This document shows positions 19,197 through 28,540 of a stretch of DNA of 64,000 nucleotides, in pieces (within the stretch, counting starts at the first letter, position 1; each line of letters begins with the position of its first letter). Origin of the DNA: Sphingomonadales bacterium 32-65-25. GTDB lineage: Bacteria; Pseudomonadota; Alphaproteobacteria; Sphingomonadales; Sphingomonadaceae. The notes beneath the pieces are model-generated. The model saw only the letters and a list, made by a program, of their open reading frames with translations, had not been told where the DNA came from and searched no databases. Both the position numbers and the translations under genes were made by a program. Location: contig NCEU01000001.1 of assembly GCA_002280855.1 (NCBI GenBank), positions 1 through 64,000 on the forward strand. Reading direction: 5' to 3'.

Positions 19197-19810
19197 GCTT
19201 GCCGTTCGCGGATGACGCGGGTGCGGAACAGGCGATCCCACATCATGCCGGTGATGGCAAAATTGCCCTCTTCACGCAGATGGTGATGGTGCATGTGGTG
19301 GGTTTTCAGCATCCGCGCCAGCCGGCCCTTCATCGGCCATTGGTGACAGGCATAATGCACCAGATCATAAGCGACATAGCCGCTCATCCAGCCCAGAAAC
19401 AGCCAGTTCCCCGCCGGCCCGGCCAGCGCCACCAGCCCTGCCCAGACCAGCCCGCCCACTGGCAGGCTGACCATCGGTGGCATCAGGTTGCGCAGCGGAT
19501 CATTGGGCACGGCATGGTGATTGCCGTGCATGATGAACACGAACTGTTCCATCAGCGCCGAGGCCGGCTGCCAATGGAACACGAAGCGGTGCAGCACATA
19601 TTCGGTGAGCGTCCACAGCAGCAAACCGCCGGCCACTAGCGCCAGCAGCTGGGCCACACCGGGGGCGGCTCCGGTCACGCTCCACGACCGCCATGCAATC
19701 AACGGCAAGCCCACGGCCCACAGAGCCAGAAAGCCGGGAATTGAAATTACCGTCAGCTTTTCCAGCCAGCGGTTCTCAAACAGCTTGATTCGAGAATTAG
19801 GGGGCACCAT
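19193..19810 (-). CDS. Membrane fatty-acid hydroxylase (sterol desaturase superfamily)
   Basis: A 205-residue membrane protein with the di-iron histidine boxes of the fatty-acid hydroxylase family: EYVLHRFVFH, FIMHGNHHAVPND, DLVHYACHQ and KTHHMHHHHLREEGNFAIT. Hydrophobic segments flank them (about 20-70 and 115-150). Relatives such as Scs7 and bacterial homologues 2-hydroxylate fatty acyl chains, often in sphingolipids; in a sphingomonad this would fit 2-hydroxymyristate of glycosphingolipids (inference). The frame extends upstream, but ATG 19810 gives a typical N-terminus. It is convergent with the HAD phosphatase, the stops overlapping by two bases, and divergent from the SDR gene. Confidence 0.86.
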   Translation of the reverse strand: MVPPNSRIKLFENRWLEKLTVISIPGFLALWAVGLPLIAWRSWSVTGAAPGVAQLLALVAGGLLLWTLTEYVLHRFVFHWQPASALMEQFVFIMHGNHHAVPNDPLRNLMPPMVSLPVGGLVWAGLVALAGPAGNWLFLGWMSGYVAYDLVHYACHQWPMKGRLARMLKTHHMHHHHLREEGNFAITGMMWDRLFRTRVIRERQA

Positions 19811-20002
19811 CGGTTTTGGTCTCAACAGGACGACACGGTCACTGTCAAGGTGCAAGCGACGCAGTGAGCAATAGTTGCGACGTTCTGGCAAGTGCTTGTC
19901 ACATTTTGGCAATTCGTGAAAAGCTCATTAGTGCTGCGATGCAACATCTTGCCCCCTAATCCTTGGCTTACCAGCTGATGGCTGCTGTTCTATGAACCGG
20001 AC

Positions 20003-20812
20003 ATGAGTAAGACTCCCGATACGCCTTTGCCTGCCGAAACAGCGTCCGAAACGGCGCACGTCCTTCGCCGCATCCTGATCACCGGGGCTTCGGGTGCCAT
20101 TGGCGGCGCGCTGGCGCGGCGGCTGGCGGCGCCGGGCACGCACCTGCTGCTGTGGGGCCGGGATATGGCGCGGCTGACGCTGATCGCCACCATCTGCCGC
20201 GCGGCCGGCGCCACGGTAGAACTGCGCCAGATCGATTTGGCCGATACCGCCGCCGCGCTTGCCGCGATTGCGGCTGACGATTCTGCCGGCAGGATCGATT
20301 CAGCGCTGCTGGTGGCCGGGCAGGGGGATGCCGTGCCGCCAGGGCAGATTGTTGAACCGGCCGAACAGGTGGCGCGGCTGGGGCAAGTGAATTTTGCCGG
20401 CCCGGCGGCGCTGGCGGCCGCGCTGGCCACGCGCATGGTGACGCGTGGGCGGGGCCGCATCCTGCTGGTGGGATCGGCAGCGGCCTTTCACGCATTGCCG
20501 CATGCACCCACCTATGCCGCCAGCAAGGCCGGGCTGGCCCGCTTTGCCGATGCGCTTCGATTGGCGGTCGCCCCGCATGGCGTGATCATCACGCTGGTAT
20601 CGCCCGGCTTCATCGATTGGGCGGGCGGTGGGCGTCCGGTGCCGCGCGCGCTGCTGCTGCCATTGGAAGAAGCCGCCCGCCGCATCCTGGCGGCGTTCGA
20701 TGCCGGGGTGGGCCATGCCATCATCCCGCGTCGTTTTGCGCTGCTGCGGCTGCTGGACCGGGCGTTGCCCGGCGTCGCCCGCGATGCCCTGCTGCGCCGG
20801 CTCAGGCCGTGA
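20003..20812 (+). CDS. Short-chain dehydrogenase/reductase (SDR)
   Basis: A 269-residue classical SDR with the Rossmann motif ITGASGAIGGALARRL near residue 27, LLVAGQGD in place of the usual NNAG, VGSAAAFHALPHAPTYAASKAG carrying the catalytic Ser...YxxxK, and VSPGFIDW. It reduces or oxidises an unidentified substrate with NAD(P)H. The C-terminal extension is rich in Leu/Arg and could be peripheral to the membrane. Its neighbours suggest polysaccharide or lipid metabolism. It ends overlapping by 11 bases with the convergent LtaS-like gene, so no terminator separates them. Confidence 0.85.
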   Translation: MSKTPDTPLPAETASETAHVLRRILITGASGAIGGALARRLAAPGTHLLLWGRDMARLTLIATICRAAGATVELRQIDLADTAAALAAIAADDSAGRIDSALLVAGQGDAVPPGQIVEPAEQVARLGQVNFAGPAALAAALATRMVTRGRGRILLVGSAAAFHALPHAPTYAASKAGLARFADALRLAVAPHGVIITLVSPGFIDWAGGGRPVPRALLLPLEEAARRILAAFDAGVGHAIIPRRFALLRLLDRALPGVARDALLRRLRP

Positions 20813-22256
20813 TGGTTTCGGCCAGCAAATGGTGCAGCTGCGCCGGGCTCAAATCGCGCGGTTGGCCGGAACCGCGGAGCAGCGCGCCATCGGCGCCAAA
20901 GCGCAGCAGCACATAGGGCGTGTCGCGATCGCCGCCGGGATCGACCAGGCCGGCAATGCTGGGGCGGTGATCGCCATAGAACAGCAGGATCGCCGGTTTG
21001 CGCAGGGTGGCGATCTCGTCGATCAGGCGGGCCAGCATGGCATCGCCCTTGGCCACCAGCCGCAGATAGGCGGTGGACCGATGGCCATTGCTGTCAGCCG
21101 GCCAAGGGCCATGGTTTTCGATGGTGACCGCGTGGATGAAAGTTGGGCCAGCGGCGCTGCGGGCGCGGTCCATGATCACATCGGCGATGGCGGCATCGGT
21201 CACATAACGATGTTCACCCTTGGCCGGCATGCAAAAGGCGTCAGGCCCGACCATTTCGGCAAAGCCGGCCGCCGGCATGATGGTATCGCGGCTATAAAAG
21301 CCCAGATCATGCGGGTGGACGAACAGGCTGCGCCAGCCGGCGCGGGCCAGGCGGGCGGGCAGGGCATGGCTGGCCTCGCCCAGGGCGGTGAGGAAGGGAT
21401 CATAGCGGCGGAAGCCCAGCACATCCTCGTCGCGGCCGAAGATCACGCCATATTCGGTGCGGTTGGTATAGGCGCCAAAGCCCGACACCAGCAGCCGGCC
21501 CTGCACCCAGGCATCGCCCCGCGCCGCGGCCAGCCAGGGCAGAGCCAGCGCCGGATCGCCGAACAGTTCGGACGGATCGGCAAAGCTTTCGCATTGCACC
21601 ACCACCACCAGTTCGGCACTGGCCGGGGCCGAGAGGGAAGATGCGCACGGCGCCGGATCTTCGCTGGCCCGCCAGCGCCACCAATAAAGCAGCAGGCTGG
21701 CCAGAAGGCCATGGCGGGCCAGATCAGCGCGGGCGTCGGGCACCACGGCCAGGCCGCGCCACGGCGGCAACATCAGGCTGATCCGGATGGTCAGCAACGC
21801 CGCCACGAGCACGGCCAATCCGGACAGATGCGGCAGGATTGCGGCCACGAATTGCCAGGCCAGCAACGCCAGCAGGCCGGCAGCACCGGCCACCAGTGCC
21901 GCCAGTTGCCACGTCTGCAAGGCCGAAAGATAGAATTGCGGGTGACGGAACACGGCGGCCACCAGCGCCAGATCGGAAAAAACCAGCGGTTCCCCCAGCA
22001 TGGCGTTCTTGGCATTGGAAACCAGCGCCAGCATGGCCACCAGCCCCAGTGCCACCAGCGACGATACCATCGCATTGCCGCACAGCGCCTGCACCAGGCC
22101 AGCCACTGCCAGCACGATCCAGAGGTGCAGCCACATGCCGGCAATGCTGCGAAGGCGGCGCTCGCGCACGAGGGCGTCCGCCAGCAGCGATGCCGCCAGC
22201 AGCAGGCCAAAGATCAGGCCAAGGCAGGGCGAGGTGCGACCCATCGTGTCTTTCAT
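20802..22256 (-). CDS. LtaS-like membrane phosphotransferase / sulfatase-superfamily protein
   Basis: A 484-residue protein with an N-terminal membrane domain of about five helices (residues 1-190) and a C-terminal alkaline-phosphatase/sulfatase-fold domain. The latter shows VVVVQCESFADPSELFG (metal-binding Glu), YTNRTEYGVIFGRD (candidate nucleophile Thr), FIHAVTIENHGPW (His) and LLFYGDHRPSI (Asp-His). Such proteins transfer phosphoglycerol or phosphoethanolamine onto glycans on the periplasmic side. Located between an SDR and a KpsS-like gene, it may decorate the capsule or membrane glycan (inference). The frame runs upstream to 22430; ATG 22256 or ATG 22244 are the best starts. Confidence 0.8.
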   Translation of the reverse strand: MKDTMGRTSPCLGLIFGLLLAASLLADALVRERRLRSIAGMWLHLWIVLAVAGLVQALCGNAMVSSLVALGLVAMLALVSNAKNAMLGEPLVFSDLALVAAVFRHPQFYLSALQTWQLAALVAGAAGLLALLAWQFVAAILPHLSGLAVLVAALLTIRISLMLPPWRGLAVVPDARADLARHGLLASLLLYWWRWRASEDPAPCASSLSAPASAELVVVVQCESFADPSELFGDPALALPWLAAARGDAWVQGRLLVSGFGAYTNRTEYGVIFGRDEDVLGFRRYDPFLTALGEASHALPARLARAGWRSLFVHPHDLGFYSRDTIMPAAGFAEMVGPDAFCMPAKGEHRYVTDAAIADVIMDRARSAAGPTFIHAVTIENHGPWPADSNGHRSTAYLRLVAKGDAMLARLIDEIATLRKPAILLFYGDHRPSIAGLVDPGGDRDTPYVLLRFGADGALLRGSGQPRDLSPAQLHHLLAETITA

Positions 22257-22511
22257 ATGGCGATTGCTGGGGAGCAACCGTGCAAAGCTGGCTCCATAGC
22301 GGGGGATTACGGGCCTGTCATTATGCCTGTGTTCATCCACGCCGGGCAAAAGGAACCGGGTTTGGGTTGGACGAAAGCGGGCGGTTCCTGGAATGATGGG
22401 CGGGGCAACAGGCATGACCATGATCGGCACGCATCATCGTTCGCTGGCTTGTCGACAGGAACCATCTTCTGCCTGTATGAGCACTGGCTCAGCCGAGCGG
22501 GACCGCCCTTG

Positions 22512-23777
22512 ATGCCTGACATGACCAGCCCAGCGCCCGCTGACGTCCGCAGCCAGTCGGTTGCGCCGCGCAGCGTGCTGTTGCTGCAGGGCCTGATGGG
22601 GCCGTTGTTCCGCCGCCTTGGCCTAGGGCTGATCCGCGCCGGCCACCGGGTGCACAAGGTGAACTTCAACGGCGGCGACCGCGCCACCTGGAACTTGCCC
22701 GGCGGCATCGATTATCGCGGCACCAAGGAAGATTGGCCCGATGCGCTGCGTGGCCTGATCCGCCAGCATACGGTGACCGATGTGATGCTGTTCGGCGATT
22801 GCCGCGATTATCACATGGTCGCCCGCGATGTGTGCCGCGAAATGGCCGTGCGCGTGCATGTGTTCGAAGAAGGCTATGTGCGCCCGGATTGGGTGACGAT
22901 GGAAGAAGGCGGCGTGAACGGCCATTCGAGCCTGCCGCGCGATCCCGAATATTACCGCCGTACCGCAGCAACGTTGCCGCCGGTGCCGCCGCACAGCCGC
23001 GTGCTGTCCTCCTTCCGCCGTCGCGCGCTGCAAGGCCTGGCCTATAATGCCGCCGACTTGTTCAGCCGCTGGCATTATCCGCATTGGGACAATCACCGCC
23101 CCTGGCATCCGCTGGTGGAAGGCATGGGCTGGGCCCGCAAATTGTGGCGCAAGCGCGAACGCGAAGCGGCCGGGCAGGCGCTGATCACCCGGCTGGAACA
23201 ATCAGCCGCGCCTTATTTCCTTTTCCCGCTCCAGCTCGACAGCGACGCCCAGATCCGCATCCATTCTCCCTTCGTGGGCATTGCCGATGCGATGAAAACG
23301 GTGATCCAGTCCTTCGCCGCCCATGCCCCGGCGGGTGTGCGGCTGGTGGTGAAGGAACATCCGCTTGATAACGGCGTGCGCGATTGGGAACAGGTCGCCG
23401 CCGATATCGCCACCAAGTTCAAGGTGGCCGATCGCGTGGATTATCTGGTGGGCGGTGATATCGAGGCGATCAGCGCCCGCTCGCGCGGCATGGTGACGAT
23501 CAACAGCACGACTGGCACGCTGGGCCTGGCCATGGGCCTGCCGGTGGCGGTGCTGGGCGATGCCATCTACGACATGGCGGATATCACCTTCCAGGGTGGG
23601 ATTGACGCCTTCTGGCAACACCCGACGCCGCCCGACGCCGAAACCTTCGCCGCCTGGCGCCGCGTGCTGATCGAACGCTGCCTTATCCCCGGCGGCTTCT
23701 TCTCCCCTGAGGCGCTCGACAAAGTGGTGAGCCACGCCATCGCCCGCTTCGAAGGCCACCCGCTGGCGCCGGAATGA
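22512..23777 (+). CDS. KpsS-like capsule Kdo transferase
   Basis: A 421-residue capsule-synthesis-family protein. It shows SVLLLQGLMGPLFRRLGLGL near residue 20, VNFNGGD, MLFGDCRDYH, VFEEGYVRPDWVTME (the EEGYxRP motif of KpsS/LipB), YFLFPLQLDSDAQI, VKEHPLDNG and INSTTGTLGLAMGLPVAVLG. KpsS adds the first Kdo to lyso-phosphatidylglycerol; KpsC then extends it. The open frame begins far upstream at 20628, but that extension lies antisense to the LtaS-like gene; the protein homology starts at about 22512. It is divergent from the LtaS-like gene and convergent with motB, 14 bases apart. Confidence 0.88.
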   Translation: MPDMTSPAPADVRSQSVAPRSVLLLQGLMGPLFRRLGLGLIRAGHRVHKVNFNGGDRATWNLPGGIDYRGTKEDWPDALRGLIRQHTVTDVMLFGDCRDYHMVARDVCREMAVRVHVFEEGYVRPDWVTMEEGGVNGHSSLPRDPEYYRRTAATLPPVPPHSRVLSSFRRRALQGLAYNAADLFSRWHYPHWDNHRPWHPLVEGMGWARKLWRKREREAAGQALITRLEQSAAPYFLFPLQLDSDAQIRIHSPFVGIADAMKTVIQSFAAHAPAGVRLVVKEHPLDNGVRDWEQVAADIATKFKVADRVDYLVGGDIEAISARSRGMVTINSTTGTLGLAMGLPVAVLGDAIYDMADITFQGGIDAFWQHPTPPDAETFAAWRRVLIERCLIPGGFFSPEALDKVVSHAIARFEGHPLAPE

Positions 23778-23791
23778 TCAGGCCCAAGTAA

Positions 23792-24733
23792 TCAACCGGG
23801 GTCCTGATAAAGCAGGGTCACGCTGATCCGCCGGTTGCGCGGATCGGTGGGCTTGTCCTTCACGTAAGGATCGGTATCGGCCACGCCCTCGATGCGGCGG
23901 AAGCGGCTGCCAGGGATGCCGGCCCCCATCAGCAGGCGCCGTGTGGCATCGGCGCGGGCGGTGGAAAGGCTCCAGTTCGACGCGCCATCCTTGCGGCTGA
24001 AACCCAGCGCATCGGTGTGGCCGCGCACGGTCAGTGCGTTGGGCATGTCTTCAATCGCATGCGCCACCGTCTGCACCAGTTCGCCCGCGGGTGATGTTGG
24101 GGCCGACGTGCCCAACCCGAACATCGCGAAATCGGCGCGTTCCACCATGTCGATGCGCAGGCCATCGCGGGTCTTCACGAAACGCACCTGGCCTTTCAGG
24201 CCTTTTAACGTCGGATCGGCTTCCAGCTTGGCCATGATGCGCTGGGCCGCCTTGTCCAGCGCGGCATCATCCCTGGCACGGGCGGCCGCGCGTGCTGCTT
24301 CGTCCCCGGGCTTGGCGGTCTTGCCGCTGCTGCCGCTTTCCTGGCCATTGGCGCCGCTGGCCTGTTCACTGCCCACACCATTGCCGGGGCGCGTCGCCTC
24401 GCTGTCGCTGCCGGCCGCCGTGATCGGCCGCTTTCCCGTGCTCTGTGGCCGGCTGGCCGTGCCATCGGGCGAGGTGACCGATCGCCCGCCGAACAGCCCG
24501 TTGGAACCGCCGCTGTTCTGCATCTGAATCACCGTGGGGGTGAAATAATCGGCGATGCCCTTGCGCTGATCCTCGTTGGTGGCGCCCAGGATCCACAGCA
24601 GCATGAAAAAGGCCATCATCGCCGTGACGAAATCGGCATAGGCGATCTTCCACGCGCCGCCATGATGCGCGTGGGCATGGTTTTTCACCCGTTTGATAAT
24701 GACTTCGGGTTCGATGTTGAGTTCGGGCTTCAC
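23792..24733 (-). CDS. motB: Flagellar motor stator protein MotB
   Basis: A 313-residue stator subunit. A single N-terminal membrane helix contains the proton-carrying Asp in KIAYADFVTAMMAFFMLLWI (about residues 29-48), followed by a Ser/Gly/Ala-rich linker. The C-terminal OmpA-like peptidoglycan-binding domain includes LTVRGHTDALG, SLSTARADATRRLL and DPRNRRISVTLL. It forms the ion channel with MotA and anchors it to the wall. It lies 10 bases after motA, in the same operon. The Ala/Gly/Ser linker (about 75-155) is longer than in many MotB proteins. Confidence 0.93.
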   Translation of the reverse strand: MKPELNIEPEVIIKRVKNHAHAHHGGAWKIAYADFVTAMMAFFMLLWILGATNEDQRKGIADYFTPTVIQMQNSGGSNGLFGGRSVTSPDGTASRPQSTGKRPITAAGSDSEATRPGNGVGSEQASGANGQESGSSGKTAKPGDEAARAAARARDDAALDKAAQRIMAKLEADPTLKGLKGQVRFVKTRDGLRIDMVERADFAMFGLGTSAPTSPAGELVQTVAHAIEDMPNALTVRGHTDALGFSRKDGASNWSLSTARADATRRLLMGAGIPGSRFRRIEGVADTDPYVKDKPTDPRNRRISVTLLYQDPG

Positions 24734-24743
24734 AGGCTGGGGC

Positions 24744-25610
24744 TCACTTCGCCGTCCGCATGCCGTCGAAAATCTCGCTGAAGCTGGGCTGGTGGGTGGG
24801 GCTGATGGCGGTGCGCGCGGCTTCGATCACCAGCGGTTGCGGCTGGCCTTTCAGCGTGGCGATGATCACCCGGCGCACCACCAGATAAATCTCGCTGTCC
24901 TCATCGATCACAGCTTTCAATCGCGCCGAAAGCGGCCCGACGATGCCATAGCTGAGCAGCACGCCTAGAAACGTGCCAACCAGCGCCGAGCCGACCATCG
25001 CGCCCAATATGGCCGGCGGCTGATCGATGCTGCCCATCGTCTTGATCACGCCCAGCACGGCCGCGACAATGCCGAGCGCTGGCAGCGCGTCTGACATGGT
25101 TTGCAATCGCTCCACCGGTTTCAGGGCGGCGTGATGGTGTGTATCAATATGGGTTTCGATCACTTCATCGACGGCGTTGGGAGACAATGTGCCGGTGGAG
25201 ACCACCAGCAGCCGGATCGAATCCGTCACCAGGCTGATGAAGAAATGATCGCCGGCGAACTGCGGATATTCGGCAAAGATGCTCGATGATTTCGGGTCTT
25301 CGATATGCGGTTCCACCGCGGTTGGCCCTTCGGTGCGGAACAGGCGCATCAACCGCGCCGTCAGGAAGATTGCCGCGCCATAATCGGCTTTCTTGTACTT
25401 GGGGCCTTTCACCACTTTGCCAAGGCCGCCGCCCATCTCCTTGATTCCCTTGATATCGGTCGCCACCAGTGTGGCGCCGGCAGCGGCGCCGCCTATGATC
25501 AGGAATTCGTGCGGCAGCGCGTGCAGCACCGGCCCCAGGCTGCCGCCGGTGATGGCAAAACCGCCAAACACCATGACGATGAGCACGACAAGGCCGATGA
25601 TGGACAGCAT
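24744..25610 (-). CDS. motA: Flagellar motor stator protein MotA
   Basis: A 288-residue four-helix membrane protein, the torque-generating stator partner of MotB. The N-terminus has two hydrophobic segments (IIGLVVLIVMVFGGFAI and FLIIGGAAAGATLVA). The large cytoplasmic loop carries the charged region that contacts FliG. The last helices contain ALPALGIVAAVLGVIKTMG and ILGAMVGSALVGTFLGVLLSYGIVGPL with the conserved proline. It heads motAB, 84 bases after flgL, with a candidate sigma-28 promoter just upstream (25648-25674). Confidence 0.94.
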   Translation of the reverse strand: MLSIIGLVVLIVMVFGGFAITGGSLGPVLHALPHEFLIIGGAAAGATLVATDIKGIKEMGGGLGKVVKGPKYKKADYGAAIFLTARLMRLFRTEGPTAVEPHIEDPKSSSIFAEYPQFAGDHFFISLVTDSIRLLVVSTGTLSPNAVDEVIETHIDTHHHAALKPVERLQTMSDALPALGIVAAVLGVIKTMGSIDQPPAILGAMVGSALVGTFLGVLLSYGIVGPLSARLKAVIDEDSEIYLVVRRVIIATLKGQPQPLVIEAARTAISPTHQPSFSEIFDGMRTAK

Positions 25611-25647
25611 GCAGGGGCCGGCTCCGCAGGGTGGAAGGTTCCCCCGG

Positions 25648-25674
25648 ATTACGGCCCGTTCATTCCGGACTTAA
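25648..25674 (-). promoter_or_regulatory. Candidate sigma-28 (FliA) promoter for motAB
   Basis: Read on the minus strand the site is TTAAGTCC, 11 bases, GCCGTAAT, close to the FliA consensus TAAAGTTT-N11-GCCGATAA. The -10 half keeps GCCG and the spacing is exact. It ends about 38 bases before the motA start. FliA is encoded at 39111-39851. The -35 half is less well conserved than in the flgM site. Confidence 0.55.
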
Positions 25675-25694
25675 TCGCTGCCGTGTTGGAATCC

Positions 25695-26666
25695 TTAGCG
25701 GATATCATCCCACAGGCTCAATCGCGACACCCGCGCGAAGCTGGCCTGCGCCGCTTCCAGCACCACCGACAGGCGGTCGAGCCGGGCAATCGCCTCGGTC
25801 ATGTCGGTGTCCTCCAGCTTGGACAGGCTGGATTTCATCTCCAGCTGGCTGCGGTCCAGCCGTTCCGTCTCCGCCTCCAGCCGCGCCGCCCGCGCGCCGA
25901 GCAGCGCCTGCGCGCCCGCCAGCCCGCCAACATGTTCGTCGATGGCAGCAATCACCTCGTCCATGGCCGCATCAAAGAACAGCGGGCGTGGCTCCTCCAG
26001 GCTGTCAGCCAGATGGGCGAGGCTGTCGAAGAAATTGCGCTGGCGGGGCGGCGGCGGCACTCCCGGATCGGGCGGCGGCGCGAGCGGGTCAACCGGCGGC
26101 AGCGGTTCCGTCACGCCAAAGGCTTCCGGCCCGGTGATGCCGGCGGCAATGCGGCGGCCAACAGTGGCCACTTCCGGCGGCGCGCCCAGCCCAGCCCATA
26201 CGGCCAGCCCCTCGGCATCATCGGCATAGCTGGGCGCCACGCCAACCCCGGCAAACAACGCCTCGCCATCGGCGCCGCGCGCTTCGGCCAGTCCGCGCGC
26301 CGCGGCCAGCAATTCGCGCACTTCCAGCGCCAACACCTTGCGATCGCCAGCATTCAGCGCGCCGTTGCGGCCGGCCAGTGCCAGTTCCTTTGCCCGCGCC
26401 GCCAGATCGGCGATGCCGGCGAGCGCGACTTCACTGGCCGAAAGCCGCGCGCTCGCCGCATCCATCGCCGCGCGCTGCACCTCGGCGCCGTCATTGGCCC
26501 GGCGCAGCGTGGCGATGCGGGCAAAGGCGATGGCATCATCGCCGGGTTTCTGCAGGCGTTTGCCGGTGCTGATCTGCTCCTGCACGGTTGCAAGTTGTTC
26601 GGACAAGCCCTTGAGGCGGCGAACGGCGGCATCATGGCCGACCCGGGCGGACAGCGGCGGGATCAT
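25695..26666 (-). CDS. flgL: Flagellar hook-filament junction protein FlgL
   Basis: A 323-residue flagellin-like junction protein. The N-terminal coiled region has LSEQLATVQEQISTGKRLQKPGDD, the classical FlgL/flagellin motif (ISTGKR...PSDD-like), and the C-terminal coiled region matches (LSKLEDTDMTEAIARLDRL). The middle includes a Pro-rich loop (about 190-210). It is exported by the flagellar type III system and sits between FlgK and the filament. Its start overlaps the flgK stop (ATGA), so the two are coupled. Confidence 0.92.
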   Translation of the reverse strand: MIPPLSARVGHDAAVRRLKGLSEQLATVQEQISTGKRLQKPGDDAIAFARIATLRRANDGAEVQRAAMDAASARLSASEVALAGIADLAARAKELALAGRNGALNAGDRKVLALEVRELLAAARGLAEARGADGEALFAGVGVAPSYADDAEGLAVWAGLGAPPEVATVGRRIAAGITGPEAFGVTEPLPPVDPLAPPPDPGVPPPPRQRNFFDSLAHLADSLEEPRPLFFDAAMDEVIAAIDEHVGGLAGAQALLGARAARLEAETERLDRSQLEMKSSLSKLEDTDMTEAIARLDRLSVVLEAAQASFARVSRLSLWDDIR

Positions 26667-28540
26667 CGAGCCAGGCCAAGTATCTGATCGAACAGATCAC
26701 GCGCCACGCCGATCACCTGGGCATTGGCGCGATAGGCGGCCTGCAGGCGGGTCAGTTCCGCGGCTTCCTTTTCCAGATCGACCGCAGACACCGCATCATT
26801 GGCGCGGGCGGCGTCCTCCTTCAGGCTGGCAGCAGCGGCCTCCAAACGCCTGGTATCGCTCACATTCGCGCCGATACCGGCCAGATCGCCATCCAGCACC
26901 GCCTCGATCGTGCCATTGGGGCCGGGCTGAGCGCGCAGCCGGCCCAGATCGAGCAGGTTGCGATTGTCCTGCGAACCAGGCGGGGTGGGCGCGATGCGGA
27001 ACAGGTCGCCTTCTGCGGCATCGGCAGGGATGCGAAATCGCACGCCCGGCCCTTCCACCAGGCTGCCATCGGCAGGCACGGTCGCCAGCAGATTGACGCC
27101 GGTGGGATCACGGATTTCGGCCAACCCGCCCGCGATGACCGTGATGCGCCACGGCGGCGGCGTGGTGTCGCCACCGGGCAGGGCAAGCGCGGTGGCATCG
27201 TCGAAAATCTCGGGGAGCCCGCGCGCCGTGTTGATGGGCAGGCCGTCAATCTGCCAGCGCGCGGAGGCGGCAACCTCGGTGGGTTGCAATGGCCGCAGGC
27301 TCAGGCCCTGCGCGCCGGTGAGCGGCTCGATGGTCCACTGGTCACCGCTCACCCCGCCATTGCCGATGGTGACAGTCAGGCCATCGAGCAGCAGCGGCGA
27401 CGTGCCGGTGATGCTGGCGCTGTTGTCAGTCCGCGCCAGGGTGAAGCCGCCGGCTTCGGCAATCAGGCGATAGCCGCCGGGAAAGGGGGTCGCGCCGTCG
27501 GCCAGTGTTACATCGACTGGCGCTTGCCCGGCATTGGCCTTGCCCACGGTGGTGCGCGTGGCGGTGGTGGCGAAAAGCGCCTGGCCGGGCTGGCCGTTGG
27601 CATCGATGCCCTGTTGGTGCCAATCGTTGACCAAAGTGGCAAAGCTGCCGGCGCTGCCATCCAGCGCGGCGCGGGCGCGGATGATGTGCCCACTGGCTTC
27701 CAGCAGGCCCGACAAGCGCCCCGACGCCGGCAGCCGCAATGGCACCGGTTCATGATCGGGATCGAGCAGCACCGATTGGCCATCGGGCGCGACGCCGATG
27801 CGGCTCGAATTGCCGGCCTTGGGCACCAGCAGCACAGCGGAAGGGCCGGAGCCCAGCTTGACCTCGACCACACCGCGCTCGCCTTCGCTCACGCTGATCC
27901 GCACTTCATTGGCGAGATCGGCCAGCAGCCGATCGCGATTGTCGAGCAGGCCGGCGGCGGCAATATCGCCCTTGTCGCCGCGGCGCAGTTGATCATTCAC
28001 CCGCACCAGTGCGGCCGCCAGATCATTCACCCGCCGGGTGGAAAGCGATGCTTCGGCCCTGATATCGCCTTCCAGCTGCTCCAGATCGCGGCCGTGGCCC
28101 GCGAACGCCGCAGCGGCATCTTCGGCGGCATCCAGGAACACGGCGCGGGCCGCGGGCTGGGTGGGGGCCGCCGCGAGCCGGGTGGCGGCATCGAAGAACG
28201 CGCCGACGCGGCCGACCACATCGGCAGTGGTGGCCAGTGATTCCAGCCGTTGCAGCCAGTCCAGCCGCGCGCCCATGCGGGCCTGATCACCGCTGGCGAT
28301 GCGGACAGCGTTGGCCTTCAATGGGTCAACATCGCGCACGAGGCTCGCCACCCGCACGCCGGCCCCGCTCAAGGACGCGCGTTGGAACGGCCCGCCGCTC
28401 CCCGTCGGCTGCGTGGCCAGCACGATGCGGCGGCGGACGAATCCGGGCGTATCGGCGTTGGCGACATTGTCACCCGTGGCGTTCAAGGCATTTTGGAAGG
28501 CCAGCACGCCGGACCGGCCGAGCGCGAGCAGGTCCATCAT
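26663..28540 (-). CDS. flgK: Flagellar hook-associated protein FlgK
   Basis: A 625-residue hook-filament junction protein. It has the rod/hook N-terminal motif NALNATGDNVANADTPGFVRRR near residue 17 and the matching C-terminal helix VSAVDLEKEAAELTRLQAAYRANAQVIGVARDLF. The central region is long and Gly/Asp-rich. It lacks a signal peptide, as expected for export through the flagellar type III pathway. It overlaps flgJ upstream and flgL downstream by four bases each. Confidence 0.93.
   Translation of the reverse strand: MMDLLALGRSGVLAFQNALNATGDNVANADTPGFVRRRIVLATQPTGSGGPFQRASLSGAGVRVASLVRDVDPLKANAVRIASGDQARMGARLDWLQRLESLATTADVVGRVGAFFDAATRLAAAPTQPAARAVFLDAAEDAAAAFAGHGRDLEQLEGDIRAEASLSTRRVNDLAAALVRVNDQLRRGDKGDIAAAGLLDNRDRLLADLANEVRISVSEGERGVVEVKLGSGPSAVLLVPKAGNSSRIGVAPDGQSVLLDPDHEPVPLRLPASGRLSGLLEASGHIIRARAALDGSAGSFATLVNDWHQQGIDANGQPGQALFATTATRTTVGKANAGQAPVDVTLADGATPFPGGYRLIAEAGGFTLARTDNSASITGTSPLLLDGLTVTIGNGGVSGDQWTIEPLTGAQGLSLRPLQPTEVAASARWQIDGLPINTARGLPEIFDDATALALPGGDTTPPPWRITVIAGGLAEIRDPTGVNLLATVPADGSLVEGPGVRFRIPADAAEGDLFRIAPTPPGSQDNRNLLDLGRLRAQPGPNGTIEAVLDGDLAGIGANVSDTRRLEAAAASLKEDAARANDAVSAVDLEKEAAELTRLQAAYRANAQVIGVARDLFDQILGLAR

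Noticed and set aside
20628..22511. A 1049-codon forward frame that joins about 630 extra residues to the KpsS-like protein
   Set aside because: The extension is antisense to the LtaS-like gene, is rich in Gln/His/Arg/Gly as typical of shadow frames in GC-rich DNA, and KpsS homology begins only at about 22512.
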